Of a DNA stretch of 64,000 nucleotides, positions 30,945 through 43,954 are shown in pieces; position 1 is the first letter of the stretch; every line of letters begins with the position of its first letter. Both the position numbers and the translations under genes were made by a program. This DNA is from Epiperipatus broadwayi (taxonomy: Eukaryota; Onychophora; Udeonychophora; Euonychophora; Peripatidae), in assembly GCA_028023455.1 (NCBI GenBank), contig JAQFVV010000320.1:806001-870000 (forward strand), given 5' to 3'. The notes below the pieces were generated by a model. The model made no database searches. It worked only from the letters and a program-made list of their open reading frames with translations, and was not told where the DNA came from.

Positions 30945-33179
30945 TGTAACAAGCACAGATGTTCGTTACATTGTTTTTTTTTATATTTATTAAACATGAA
31001 AGTAAATTAAAAAGTTCGCATTTAAAAATTTTCTTTAAGAATTAAAAATTGAAATTAAATATCATCTTAAACTTGTATATATTAAATCGCACAGATAATG
31101 AAAAATTATTAAAATAAAACTTTATTAAAGAAAAAGTATTTTAAAACTAAATTTTAAAGAGATTTGGAGATAAAATTATATCTTTAAATATATCTTTGAT
31201 TTGGAAAACAGGTTAATTAATCAGAAATGGAAATGATAAATTTAATTAGTCAAATGTAAACCAGCCTTGGGCATCTAAATGTAAAAACATCGGTCAGATA
31301 GGAAAACAATAGAAACAAATAGCCAATGAAAGAAATCCATCGGGAAATCGGACCTCAGCGAAAGGATCATCACATCGAGGACATAATGCCAAGTCATGCC
31401 AAGTCAATCCTTCGAATACGTATAAAAGGAAAATTTGGAAGTGATTGGTAATTGATTATTACGATGTGACTATATGTATTAGTACGGAGTTGGAGGTGAA
31501 GGGATTGACAGACACACTGTCAATTCTTTCAGCTGTTAAAGAAAAGAGAAATGAACGATCGTTTCCTACATTGAGGACCAACTGAACTAAAAAACCTCCG
31601 AATGAATAAATAAAACAATGGCTAAATGGATACCAATCTTTTGAGGACGGCGTGGGAATTCACATTCATGGCAAGTAACGGATAAAGATGAACTGTTGTA
31701 AACCGTAAGAACTTTATAAATAATGAACATTAAATTAAAACTTTCCATATTTAAATGATTGCAATATTATCCTATCTGACCAACGTTATTTATTAATTAG
31801 TTATAATTTTATTTAATGTAATTATTTTGTAAAATCATTTCCATTTATTTATTTTTTGTTCTTTAAGTTTTATTATGGTTTCTGTTTTCCGTTAAGTTAA
31901 ATGATATAAATGTTAAACTTAAGTCGGGCGTGAATGGCTGTATAGATTTGTAAAGTTATATTAGGGGAGGGTAATCTTAGGTTATTTATGTCGTTGTTAG
32001 ATTGGGTCAATGGATTGGATATATTGATGTAGTTAGTAGATGTAGTCGGAGATTCACTAAACGATTCTGCCAGTAGTGAATCTCTGACTACATCTACTAA
32101 CTACATCAATATATCCAATCCATTGACCCAATCTAACAATGACACAAATAACCTAAGATTGCCCTCCTCTAATATAACTTTACAAATCTATACAGCCATT
32201 CACGCCCGACTTAAGTTTAACATTTATATCATTTAACTTAACGGAAAACAGAAACCATAATAAAACTTAAAGAACAAAAAATAAATAAATGGAAATGATT
32301 TTACAAAATAATTACATTAAATAAAATTATAACTAATTAATAAATAACGTTGGTCAGATAGGATAATATTGCAATCATTTAAATATGGAAAGTTTTAATT
32401 TAATGTTCATTATTTATAAAGTTCTTACGGTTTACAACAGTTCATCTTTATCCGTTACTTGCCATGAACGTGAATTCCCATGCCGTCCTCAAAAGATTGG
32501 TATCCATTTAGCCGTTGTTTTATTTATTCATTCGGAGGTTTTTTAGTTCAGTTGGTCCTCAATGTAGGAAACGATCGTTCATTTCTCTTTTCTTTAACAG
32601 CTGAAAGAATTGACAGTGTGTCTGTCAATCCCTTCACCTCCAACTCCGTACTAATATATATAGTCACATCGTAATAATCAATTACCAATCACTTCCAAAT
32701 TTTCCTTTTATACGTATTCGAAGGATTGACTTGGCATTATATCCTCGATGTGATGATCCTTTCGCTGAGGTCCGATTTCCTGATGGATTTCTTTCATTGG
32801 CTATTTGTTTCTATTGTTTTCCTATCTGACCGATGTTTTTACATTTAGATGCCCAAGGCTGGTTTACATTTGACTAATTAAATTTATCATTTCCATTTCT
32901 GATTAATTAACCTGTTTTCCAAATCAAAGATATATTTAAAGATATAATTTTATCTCCAAATCTCTTTAAAATTTAGTTTTAAAATACTTTTTCTTTAATA
33001 AAGTTTTATTTTAATAATTTTTCATTATCTGTGCGATTTAATATATACGAGTTTAAGATGATATTTAATTTCAATTTTTAATTCTTAAAGAAAATTTTTA
33101 AATGCGAACTTTTTAATTTACTTTCATGTTTAATAAATATAAAAAAAAAACAATGTAACGAACGTCTGTGCTCGTTACA
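30945..33179. mobile_element. 2.2-kb near-perfect palindrome with TG...CA ends
   Basis: Left arm 30945-32058 (1114 bp) and right arm 32075-33179 (1105 bp) are inverted copies, by eye about 98% identical, with a 16-nt loop (AAACGATTCTGCCAGT). The 9-bp length difference is a duplication GCCAAGTCAT-like in the left arm near 31390-31410. Ends are TGTAAC and GTTACA, flanked by ATAT on both sides (30941-30944, 33180-33183). Each arm has a TATA box (CGTATAAAAGG, near 31417 in the left arm). LTR-like ends and a 4-bp duplication suggest a snap-back LTR-retroelement product; a foldback DNA transposon is the alternative. Confidence 0.75.
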
Positions 33180-33449
33180 ATATGGAAATAAAGTTTTTGG
33201 AAAGAAATAAAAAGAAGTTTATGCATTTATTTATAATTTTGTAAAAACAAATGACTAAAAAGGATTTCCCAGCAAATAATAAATTGAGGGAAGAAGTAGT
33301 TTTGAATGCTATGAATGTGAAAAAAATAAAAGAAAATGAAGATACATGATCAGATAACAAAAATAGAAATAGCTAGTGAGGCAGGCATATTATTCATTTC
33401 TTTTAAGGATTGGACAGCAACAATAAGATACTAATTAAAAAAACTAATT
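33180..33449 (+). pseudogene. gypsy internal remnant between insertions
   Basis: Short gypsy-derived segment between the palindrome and the family 4 hairpin. A TGCTATGAATGTGAA string near 33306 resembles the CxxC part of a gag zinc knuckle. Too little remains for a firm call. Confidence 0.3.
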
Positions 33450-33450
33450 T

Positions 33451-33895
33451 AATATATATTAAGACTATTAACCTTAAGACTATGCACCTAAAATGTGACA
33501 GTAGGGACCTCTACAAATCTAAACACAAGATTAACAACTTTAAAAGACAAGAGCTGCCACTCTTATCTTCAACCTAATTTCTAGTTATATAGGTATATCT
33601 AAAGCATTTTGATTTGAGAGCGTGAAGCTATTAACTACTTCACTGATTAAGTCCAAAATTTCTATAATCAGTGAAGCAGTCAATAACTTCACACTCTCAA
33701 ATCAAAATGCTTTAGATTCACCTATACAATTAGAAAATAGGTTGAAGATAAGAGCAGCAGCTCTTATCTTTTACAATCATTAATCTTGTGTTTAGATTTC
33801 TAGAGGTCCCTACTATCACATTTTAGGCACATAGTCTTAAGGTTATAGCCTTAATATATATTACTTATGTAATGAGTATGCACATTACAAATTAT
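33451..33895. repeat. retroposed hairpin element, family 4
   Basis: Palindrome 33451-33863 plus a 32-nt tail on the right (33864-33895). Flanked by a 17-19-bp duplication (TAATTAAAAAAACTAATTT left, TAATTAAAAACTAATTT right, differing in an A run). Shares TAGGGACCTCTACA, AAACACAAG and TTCACACTCT with the complex at 42040. The centre carries CACTGATTAAGTCC, which could be half of a former hammerhead but has no partner GAAA. Confidence 0.65.
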
Positions 33896-34990
33896 TAATT
33901 AAAAACTAATTTAGTAATTACAGATGTAAATGGAAATCCTATTAATATAAAAAGAATACTATTAGTGCCAAAAAAAATAAATATCTGCATAAAAAAGTTA
34001 CTACTATATGTAGTAACTAAAAATATCCCTATATTGAGATGTAATTGGTTTGAATCTTTGAGAATTAGGATAAATATTATAAACAATTAAATTAAAAGCA
34101 GAAATAAAAAATTTCATCAGCTCTTTAAATTCAAACCAATAGACTGAAAGACAAAATCAGCAGAAATAGAGTAGATGATGTACAACAAGTTGTCTGAAGA
34201 CCTAGGAAGGTTCTGTTTACTCTTAAGCCTAAAGTGGAGGAAGCACTAAAATACATAGTATCACCACACTAATAAAAGAATCTGTCTAGACAACATCCAT
34301 TGTCACTGTCTTAAAGTTGGATGTACTGTAAGGATATTTGTTATTATTGTGAAACTATAAAAAAGCATCAATAAAAGAGCCAATCCCATATCAAGTGTAA
34401 GAGATGTATTTATCTTCTCTACAGAAACCTGTATACTTCACCAAATTAGATTTGCCGTTGGCATTTTTCCAAATTCCTGTTATTGCCAAAACAGGGAGTT
34501 GCTTACAATAAATATGCACATGGGTTTGTTCAAATTTAATAAGTTACACCCAATATTTTTTAAGCAAAAGTAAAAAGTATTTTAAGAGGAATTAGCTATA
34601 CCCTATCTGGATGTTATCCTGATAGCAGCTGAAAGTGGATGCAGTTGAGTAAATGGGTAAACATTGTGTATAAAAAGTTAAACATTCGGAGCTAGGCTCA
34701 ATGATTCAAAGTGTATTTGGTCAGCAAAAGAAATTAAATTTCTGGGGCATATTATAATAGATAAAGGAAAATGTCCAAATTCAGAGAAAGTCAATGCAGT
34801 TAAGAATTCCCCAAAGCCAACAAATGTTAAGCAATTACAAGCTTTTTAAGTTTAGTGAACTTCTTCGAAAGCTTCCAGAAAAGCAAATCTCAAAAAGCCA
34901 TCCCTCTTTATGAAGTGTTAAAAAACTCTGAAATGGAAAATGGGGAGTTTAGTAAGGCAATGCTTTTAGAAAAATAAAAGATTTTCTGTT
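33896..34990 (+). pseudogene. gypsy protease and reverse transcriptase relic
   Basis: About 33930-34080 keeps the end of an aspartic protease (LLVPK...PILRCNWF, the ILG.NWL-like block). Then come a linker and the RT fingers: VEEALK near 34225, an EPIPYQV segment near 34380, FTKLDL near 34435, and FLGHII near 34740 with KCPNSEKVNAV after it. The catalytic YxDD segment is not readable. Several frameshifts and stops; non-functional. Confidence 0.65.
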
Positions 34991-35029
34991 ATCTGATAAA
35001 TTATTAGTACATTATTGTGAATAATAAGA

Positions 35030-35430
35030 AGTGATGATTGCAATGGAAGCCTCAGACTTTGATATAGGTGCTACAGGGTGTATGGAGGTAAATGGTCTAT
35101 AGCATACACTTCCAGAATACTTTCATTGGCTGAAACAACTAGAAAATTGGACAAGGAGTCTCTTGCAATAGCATTTGCAGTAAAGAAATTCCACCAATAT
35201 GTTTATGGGTGGTCATTCAAAATTTACACAGATCATAGACCTCAACTGGGGATGCTTGGAAAAAATCAAGACTTGGATCATGCTAGCCAATATATGATCA
35301 GATGGATTAATATCATCATGTCATATGATTTGGCAATATTGTATGAGTTTGAAAGCAGATACTTTCTAGAACTCCAAAAAAAACACATACAAATCATATA
35401 TTACAGCTATCAACTACATAGATGTTAATA
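35030..35430 (+). pseudogene. gypsy RNase H relic
   Basis: Mostly open from 35078 to the stop at 35426-35428. It shows the gypsy RNase H pattern: IAYTSRILSLAET, then EKESLAIAFAVKKF-like (here DKESLAIAFAVKKF), Y.DHRPQLGML, and RW. The first catalytic Asp lies upstream of the open part near 35060 (SDFDIGAT-like in another phase). The C-terminal portion runs into a stop. It sits between RT and integrase as expected. Confidence 0.65.
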
Positions 35431-35439
35431 AAGTATAGA

Positions 35440-36900
35440 GTAGTCAACAATAAAGTTGTAGTAGGATGAACAAGAAATGATGCCAACTACTGTTTGGTTA
35501 AAAAATTGATTAAATAAGGATGTACAAAAATGGACCAAACTACGTAGCAACACAAATTAGGAATGGTGAAAAAAGTTTATCTATATTTTATAACAGACTA
35601 AGAATTAATTCCAAAACATATACTACTAGCTACATGAAGAATACCCTGAAATAGTACTCATGTAAGAACTAATTTATTTTTGTAGCCAGACATGAATAGT
35701 GACATAGAAGAAACCACCAGGTTACCTATTAAAGAGTTCCAGCCTTAAGTTGAAGCTATAAAAGCATGGAAAAGGATCTATATAGACCAGGGGTTCCCAA
35801 CCTAAGGTACCTATACCCCCAAGTGGATATAAGAAGCTTGTCCAGGTAGTATGATGAATAGCAGAAAATAAGTATATTGTTATTAATATATTTCAAAAAT
35901 AGTATAAGTTATTTCAAAAATAGTTATATTATCGATATTTCCAGGCTATCACATGTTCGTACTGTCTGTCAGCCATGTCAACTACATTTCAGGTTTTATT
36001 TTGGACATGGACACAATGAGGTTTCATAGCCTTTTTTCTCACTGCAGGATCCAATAACTCAAAATGCCCAGTTAAGATTTATTTACCAAATAAAACTTTT
36101 ATGATAACTTAATTACTGTTTATTTCTTATTGTAATGGAAAGAAAGCACCAGATAATTTACTAAAAGCCAAGGAGTTATTAGAACCAAAAAGGATCATAC
36201 AAAGCTTTTAAAAAACTTAATTACTGTTTATTTTTTGTTATAATGAACAAGGACTACATGATACTTTACTAAAGACCAAGGGGATATGGGGACCAAATAT
36301 AGATCATATGAGGCCTTTCAATGAATACATATTTATTCTAACCACTGACTGGTATTCCAAATGGATGGAATACTGAATAGTAAAAAATACTAATGCAGAA
36401 AGTATGATAAAAGTATTTAACAAAATTTTTGTTACATATGGGTATCCTGAATTTATAATTACTGAGCACAATGCTGGATTTAGTTTGATGCAATTAAAGG
36501 ATTTTGTAGTCAGAAGAGGATATGCCATGTTTTAATACAACTATCCAAATCAATTAAATAACTAGAAAAAGCCATTCAACATCTTAAGTGCACCTTAAAT
36601 AGAATGAAATATGCTGTTTCACATGAAGCATTAATGACTGTTTTATCAACACTTCACACTGAACTCATTTACAAAAAAAACCCTTGTGGAATTATTAATG
36701 AAGTAGCATGTGAAAATACATATATCAATATTGATTCCAGACAAGGTTAAAAAGAAGATAATAATTGAAAATGTCAAGTTCAATATGGGATAGACTGTCT
36801 GGATAAGGAATATACTGAGAAAAAATGGATACTGGGAATTATAAGTATGCTATTATCTACCATATCCATGAAATTGAATTGGAAGAGAGTAGAGAATTAA
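35440..36900 (+). pseudogene. gypsy integrase relic, split by a hAT-like insertion
   Basis: Integrase core landmarks: WKRIYID before 35787, then after the insertion DWYSKWM near 36345, a helix ending FVTYGYP near 36425, and an ITEHNAGF block near 36460 with His replacing the usual Asp. Further similarity to the C-terminal region runs to about 36900. Stops interrupt it throughout. Confidence 0.6.
35788..36296. mobile_element. hAT-like non-autonomous insertion
   Basis: Left end CAGGGGTTCCCAACC is a typical hAT terminus. It is flanked by an 8-bp duplication, ATATAGAC (35780-35787) and ATATAGAT (36297-36304), one mismatch. Integrase coding resumes immediately after it. The right end (GGGGATATGGGGACCAA) is a poor inverted match. 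A roughly 100-bp segment beginning AACTTAATTACTGTTTATT is tandemly duplicated inside (near 36105 and 36208). Confidence 0.55.
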
Positions 36901-37219
36901 GACAGCACATTAACCATATAAAGACATGTTAAATTGAGTTGACAGAGATAGTGGGAATACTAGTTCAGCTACTATTCATGTTGAAGATTTATTAGATCTG
37001 TTTTCTAATACCAAAACAGATGCAGAAGAAAATTTTTCAAGCCAAGACTTTTAGGATGTATGTGCTGAATTAAACATTGAATTAAATGACTTTTCTCTAC
37101 AGAAGAAGAAGGAGAAAAAACCTCTAGAAAGGCCAGATTATAAAAAAATCTGCAAAGTTGCAAGACTATATTTACAATGAAACTCCATTTATTTCTAGAG
37201 TGAAGGTGAGGTATTGTCA

Positions 37220-37756
37220 TGTATTGACTAGTTTGTACAATAAATAAAGCTGCATATGCATGTGAGTGTATAACTGATCAATATATTTGTAATTACTCTG
37301 GAAATATATAAATTACCAATTTGATATAGATATGCTAGTTTGCAAAGGATAATAAACTGTTTATGCAAATTAACAGGACTATCAGAAACTGTTCGCAGAA
37401 CTTAATGACACAGAGTTAGAGATAGCCAATGAGCAATTTAGTACTTAATATCATGTGAGCAGTAAAGTGTTTGCAAAACCCACAATTTATGAGCAGTAAA
37501 ATATACTGAATAAAGAGATATGATGAAAAGTTAATGAAAAAGAATTTATAAAATGAAATAAAAGATTATAATATAGATATGCAACATTATAGTTCAAATC
37601 TAATAAGAACTGTGTATGCATGATTTAGACTGTTTAATTTTAGGAATTCAACCAACAAGTCTCTAATTCAAAACACTAACTAATTATTAATATTATATAT
37701 TCTGATTAATAAAGTTGTTAAGTTAGTAAAACTTTTTGTGTGTTATTTCTAAAATA
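37220..37756 (+). repeat. 3' LTR of the gypsy element
   Basis: 537 bp, start TGTATTGACTAGTTTG, end TTATTTCTAAAATAA. It contains an AATAAAG signal near 37244 and shares AAACTGTT/AAATTGTT, GCAGAACTTAAT and GAATAAA blocks with the 5' LTR in order. Confidence 0.7.
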
Positions 37757-39170
37757 AAGCTATCTTAGGTTAAGTTTGGCCAAATACACACACTCTTTAG
37801 TATTAAATTTATTTGCAAAGTTTCTTCATTTTCAAAAGATTTTATATTACTAATAAACATCTCAAATTAGAAATGAAACTTTTTAAAAATCATTTCATCG
37901 TTTTAAGCATTATGAGAAACAGTACTTCATATTACAGTAGTTGATATGTATATATAGCACAATAAAATCTGCCAATTGTTTACAGTTTTTTTACTTGCAT
38001 ATACAGGAATTTGAAGGATAAATCACAATATAATAATTGGCTTATCCAGAAGTTGACTGTTTGTCTATGAATGTGTGGTTGTTGTAGAACATTTGTCTTT
38101 GCTGTAAGTTATTTTAGGTTGCTTTAAGTATGGATAAGGATTGAATAAATCCTTGATGAACATAATAATGCGATGACATTACTCCATAACAGCTGAGTAT
38201 GCATTAGTAAAAATTAATATAATTAAATTCAACATGAAAATTTAAACTTAGCAATATGAGTTTATTAATTTGGGGCGAAAAAAAGGAATTCAATTTCATT
38301 ATCTTATTCTTATTTTAGCAATAAATGAAATAATCTTTATGTTCAGACCTATTCTTCTTAAGGATATGACTTAAGCTTCTTCACACGCCCACACTCTACT
38401 TGGTAAGTACTAAAATGTGCTTTTCTGTTTTTCTGCTCACACAGAGTTTGAACAGATTTTGGCAATTTCATATCATTTGGATAATCTGCATAAATTAGCA
38501 TACAGTTGTATAATGAGAAGATAAATGAATGTTTTGCATATATAAATTTTCTAGAGTGTTTACATTTTGGGGGAAATTTATTTATTTTCTGTCTGACTAT
38601 AATTACAACAGATATGGAACTTTATTTATAAAACCAATAAAACATGCATATGTGCACATTCAACACATTGTTAGTCAGACAGTACTGATATCATAAAACA
38701 TTCAAATGGATGTGTACTAATAACCACTTTATTTTTTTCTTTTATAGATTAAACTACCAATGAAAATCTGATGAAGTTGATATCAATTTCATAAACCTGG
38801 ATAAGAGATTCCTCATTTGTCTGAATTTTAAAAGAAGGACATTATTGGTGTCTAAATATCAGGAACATAACTATCTAATAATATAAATTTTCAATATTGA
38901 TAGTATTAAGTACAATGATGGCATTCACATGGAAATGTAACAATAAAACCTGTAGAACCAACTGCATTGTAAATCAAAGAGAAATGATACACAATAAACT
39001 CATACAAAAAAAAAACTGATCAGAAAGACTATGGAAGCCATTATATTTTCCAATACTTCATTTTTATCAAAACAATATATTGTGAACTTCATAAAAAGAT
39101 TTTAGCTAAGCATATCATGGGGTCATAAATCTAAGAACTGAATTCTAGATGAATGGTCTAATAGAAAAGC
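37757..39170. other. no gene recognised
   Basis: AT-rich, with no repeat I can match within the window. Confidence 0.45.
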
Positions 39171-39174
39171 TTAT

Positions 39175-39262
39175 ACACTGGGTCTCTTTTTATGAGGTAG
39201 ATACATTCCGTAGAAAAACTGCAGAAAAAAAAAATTGCACAAAAATAGACTTCCCTTTAAAA
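39175..39262 (+). repeat. end fragment of the TA-flanked DNA transposon family
   Basis: CACTGGGTCTCTTTTTATGA and the following GATACATTCC...TTGCACAAAAATAGA match, in order, the terminal 90 bp of the element at 50933-51886 read from its right end. Only one end is present. Confidence 0.5.
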
Positions 39263-41499
39263 ATTTGAGATATGTTCCAAATTTTCAGCACATAAAACCA
39301 AGGCAACAAGGTAAAATTACTTGAAAATTTGCATAAACAAAATAAGGAAATAAAATATGACTAATAAAAAATTTCAAATATTTGAAAAAAATTGATACAA
39401 GATCATAATAATACATTGAATTATATGCTATCCGTTGCCACACACCTTTGTTTGTCAGATTATCAAATGCTACCATGTATTTCTTATATTATTACATGAA
39501 GATAAAAGATTATATTATATTTATTTATTATTTTATTATGGTAATAAAAATATAGTGAAAAGAAAAGATATACAGAATTAGTTCATACAATGAAGAATAT
39601 TATTATTATTTGTTATTATTAGTGGATTATGACATAAAAATCCCTTCTCATATTTTACTACCGTAATTTTTATTAACTTAGAATACATTTATGAACCTGA
39701 GATTTTATTGAGCTAAATTATAGTAGGTAAAGATTAAGATTCAATTATTAGTTTAATCTTAGTAAGTAGGATTTATTAAAGTCGTAAGAATACTATGAGT
39801 TATTATTTGAAATAGTAATAAAGGGGGATAGTGTTCTTATGCCATATAGGTAGTATCCGATGGGATATTGGCTTAATGTAATCTATCTTGTCACCTGTAT
39901 TTTCACTTCCAAGTCTCATGAAAATAATAAATATTTATTTAATTTATTTTTTATAAACTGAACCTTATTCGTATTTTAAATTTGAGCTAGTGGAACATTT
40001 AATTTTAATGCTGAATATTTTATTTATTAATTATTAACTGAGCTAGAACCCGTTTTATGTAAGATAAATATACTTATCCGGAAGTGAAGGTGCAAAGGGC
40101 ATGTTAGAATATATATATGTGTGTGTGTTCAGTATTGATATAAAAAAATAAAGTTTTTGAAAAGAAAAAAAAGGATTTTTAATTTGTTGATATTATTGGA
40201 GAACATATATATTTTAAAAGAAAAAGTAATTATACATTTGCTGTGTTATAATATATGATACATATTATTACTCTATAAAAATATACCACAGCTGCAGAAT
40301 ATTTACATATTTGGGAGACCATGAGATGTGAACACTATTTTCCAACAACACTTTCTTCTGCCAAGATAATATTACTTCAAATTATGATATATGTGATCCA
40401 TGCAAAACTATACGCTTTTGAAAAATATAGGAGTGATAATTTATATTTGTCATGGCTTTCTAATTATCTAATTAATATATAAGTGAACTGATGAAGTCAA
40501 TCTTGAGCAATGAAAGAGAAGTTTATACTCAACAACAGTTATATCTGGAAATTCAAGGCCTTTTTTCTTGAGAAATGACTCAACATTCTTCTAGACTCTG
40601 TTCAAATACTATACTTTTTTTCACACAATAATATTAATAATGTAATAATTCATTAAAATTTACGATATACATTTTATTAAAAAGGTTGCATGCAACAAAA
40701 TCACTTGCTAAATTGTAGTCTCTTGTTTAGTTTTTCTTCATGCCTATCAGATTGCAAACTTTAATGCATAAATCTATACATACAATATAAGCAATTCTTG
40801 ATGCCAACAATGGATTTACACTATATTAGTAAAGATAACACAGGTATATTCATTATTTTGTTCAACATCTGTATCTACTCAAAAAGAGAGAAGACCAAAA
40901 TATAAAATTAATACAATTTAAAAAATAATTTTGAGTTTTTTTATTATTCAACATATTTACAGCTTTATAAATAAATTATTACATAAAACTTTCATAATTA
41001 ATTAGTCTGAATTTATAAATGGCAATGATCGGATTAGACCTCTGGGTGAATGACATGTTTGGCAGATGCAGCTAGTAGCCCTCTGGAGTGATAAGTGAAG
41101 TGGATTTGGGCAATGGAATGAGTACTGATCTACTGTAAAAGACCCCGGCTCATAGCAACTTAAAAAGAAAAAATATTCCATTACCACAATTCTCCATTAT
41201 ATGGTAAACAAATTACTGTAATATTTTTCTAAGGCAAACTAATAAAACTGATAATAAGTATCTTTTTTTAAGCATTAAGCATATAAATTACTTAAATAAA
41301 GACTTCACTTAACAATGAGATATATATATAAACAAATGTCAAATTATGAAAAAAGTAAAATGATACTTTTGGGAATTACAGTTATTTCAGTTTCAATTAT
41401 TTATAATTAATCTATGATTATTTATAGTTAAATAAAGACTGTTATAAGAGAAATATGTTTTTAAAAATCAAAATAATTACATCACATTATTTTATAATA
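39263..41499. other. no gene recognised
   Basis: AT-rich. A purine run (AAAGGGGGATAG near 39821) resembles a polypurine tract, but no LTR follows that I can confirm. (AT)/(GT) runs near 40110-40130. Confidence 0.4.
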
Positions 41500-41960
41500 A
41501 AAATTTTAAAAAAGCATTTTAATATAGAGAAAGAATGTGAAGTTACTTTTACTAAAAACATTCCATCCAAGTTTAAGTCTATGATTAATTTCATACATTA
41601 TGTTTCCATTTGTACTAATAATCTGACTAAAGTATTTATAGTTATTAATTTCTTCTAATTTATGATTATTAATCTTTATTTTCTTTTTCCGAGAAAATCC
41701 ATTCAAAATTACTTTGGAATTTTTAGCAATTTCTTTGGTCTTACTAAAACAATCACATTAGCTGCAAAATCTAGATGACTTAAGTAATCTATTCCCATTT
41801 ATTTTTACTCCCTTAGTCTCTCATTTTAATTCATAAAATGCTTCTCATCAAACTGTGATAAAGCGTTATGGAAGATGTGGAATCATCTTTATATACCCTT
41901 CTCAATGTTAATCTTTTTAAAGCCACTTATAGCTCATTAAATATTTGTTTTCTCCATATG
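41500..41960 (-). pseudogene. RTE-type LINE RT relic
   Basis: On the minus strand the open part (41506-41706) carries NNYKYFSQIISTNGNIM and EINHRLKLGW, closely matching the segment of the RTE copy at 53304-53870. Sequence up to 41960 is collinear with 53960-54125 of that copy at DNA level (words GATGACTTAA and CCCTTCTCAATGTT). Both ends missing. Confidence 0.65.
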
Positions 41961-42039
41961 AGACACCTATGATCTAGCACAATTTAGAAGCACTTTGAAT
42001 TTTTTTTATACATCAGATAATTTACAATCACATGATTAA

Positions 42040-42740
42040 TTATAAATTTTATTAAACGCACATTATTATATTAAGTAATATTTACTAAGGCTGTACCTTA
42101 GGAATAAGCGTCTGAAAAATTCGAAGGTAGGGACCTCTACAGGTCTTAAACACAAGCTTACGCTATGAAGAAAAGAAGGAATCCTTCCTTACTTCAACCT
42201 ACTTTTATATATGAATAGGTGAAGTGAAGTATTGAATAGCTTCACACTCTTAGATCTAACCACTTCAGCTTCATCTATTCATATATAAAAGTAGGTTGAA
42301 GTAAAGAAGGATTCCTTCTTTTCTTCATAGCATAAGCTTGTGTTTAAGACCTGTAGAGGTCCCTACCTTCGAATTTTTCAGATGCTTATTCCTAAGGTAC
42401 AGCCTTAGTAAATATTACTTAATATAATAATGTGCGTTTAATAAAATTTATAATTACAACTTCAAATTATCGTAATAGATTTCTTACTATAAGATCTTTC
42501 CATTGACTCATAGTAAATTGTAAGATTTCACGTGTATTAATGTATTATAAGAATTGTGGACTTATTTAGTGAAGTATTGAATAGCTTCACACTCTTAGAT
42601 CTAACCACTTCAGCTTCACCTATTCATATATAAAAGTAGGTTAAAGTAAAGGATTCCTTCTTTTCTTCATAGTGTAAGCTTGTGTTTAAGACCTGTAGAG
42701 GTCCCAACCTTTGAATTTTTCAGATGCTTATTCCTAAGGT
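42040..42740. repeat. dimeric hairpin element, family 4
   Basis: The whole 701-bp complex is bounded by a perfect 14-bp duplication AATCACATGATTAA (42026-42039 and 42741-42754). It is made of an inverted half-unit, a half-unit (palindrome about 42037-42456), a spacer, and a second direct half-unit starting at 42571; the direct repeats are 345 bp apart (GAAGTATTGA at 42226 and 42571). No ORF. The dimeric direct repeat is what a concatemeric or circular RNA template would give. Confidence 0.65.
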
Positions 42741-42754
42741 AATCACATGATTAA

Positions 42755-43880
42755 GTAAAGTGTATATTATGCAATCAAGTTAAGAATTGAATATAACTAC
42801 TGTTTTTAAATTTTAAAATAACATTTTAATGAAATAATCAAGCATGAAACAACAGAAAATTTAAATATAAAACAAAAATCATATGGAATTCCTAGACATA
42901 ATAAATCACCTTTATATAGCCTGCATGTCTGTAAATAAATATTTCTCCTTTATATATATAGAATGTTTATCTTGATTTACTACCTTATTTACCCGTTATA
43001 ACCTCTTCAAAGAAATACACACTACATATAGAAGAAAATATCCCAATGCATATTTCACTAGCTGAAAAATCCAATACAAAATGTTCAAATCCCCCTCCCA
43101 AACACACCCTTTTAAAATTAATATAAAGTCTGAATTCAAACACATGCCTCAAAAGAATATCTTTTTGAGTCGTGCTGTTTGAAGTTCAGACTGTTGCTGA
43201 AAAAACATAATATTTAGGAGGGTGAATAATTTTAAACAGATGTTATTGTGGAAATATTTTAATATGTAGAAATATTTATTATATTTTTATATTAGAATAA
43301 TCACTGTCTCATATGTTAATAGAAATAAATGGAAATAGTAAACGAATAAACACCTTTTTGTATTCAAAGAAAACGAGTATCTCTTCTAAAGGCAATCTCT
43401 TGGTTATATATATATGTTGATATAAAGATTTCCATGGGTTCATCCATGTATGATTTTTATAAAATATGCCAGCTTTTTAACTTGATTACATAAGTCATCA
43501 ATTGAGGGATAAATAGAATATTTTAAAAATGGTTGTAAAAATGCTGTAAACACTAGTTTATGTTAAAATTCCACGAATAGAAAAAACATATAAAATTACA
43601 AAAATAAAAAGTCAGAAAACTTTTAGAGTAATATATTTTTTAAAAAAATTCTAAATAGGAAGAAATTTGTATGTGTCATCATGTTTGTTGTTAGAGTTTG
43701 GTCTTTTTATAATCGCAATAGCTTCTCTGACCTTATATTGATAGAGATCCTGGTATGAGAAAAATCAATATTGTGACCTGAATCCATAGCACAGATTGAG
43801 AGTATTGATGATGATGAATGTTATTTAAATGCAATAGCATGTTCATCTTTTTTAGCACTGATGTGATGATGTCTCATATT
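42755..43880. other. no gene recognised
   Basis: AT-rich sequence, no readable domain. Confidence 0.4.
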
Positions 43881-43954
43881 TACAAAAAAAACTTTACTAT
43901 TACTACATGAAGTTCATAAACCCTATGAAGCCCAAACCTATAAATTCAATCCTG

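Larger units (their letters stand above)
29238..37756 (+). mobile_element. old Ty3/gypsy LTR retrotransposon with nested insertions
   Basis: Two related LTRs (29238-30086 and 37220-37756) flank remains of gag, protease, RT, RNase H and integrase in gypsy order, all full of stops. The LTRs share start TGTATTGACTAGTTTG and end TTATTTCTAAAATAA but have diverged by roughly a fifth by eye, so the insertion is old. Later insertions: hairpin family 1 in the 5' LTR, a 2.2-kb palindrome, hairpin family 4, and a hAT-like element in integrase. Target-site duplication not clear. Confidence 0.75.

Noticed and set aside
33640-33680. Hammerhead in family 4 (CACTGATTAAGTCC)
   Set aside because: Only a partial core and no GAAA partner; the symmetrical centre explains the sequence without a ribozyme.
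38768-38800. CUGAUGA with a following perfect hairpin AGUUGAU/AUCAAUU
   Set aside because: The GAAA block after stem II is missing (UCAUAAACC), so the match is probably chance.
40488-40520. CUGAUGA followed by GAAAG (plus strand)
   Set aside because: No pairing for stem II or stem III that leaves the core in place; GAAAG is not followed by a usable cleavage site.
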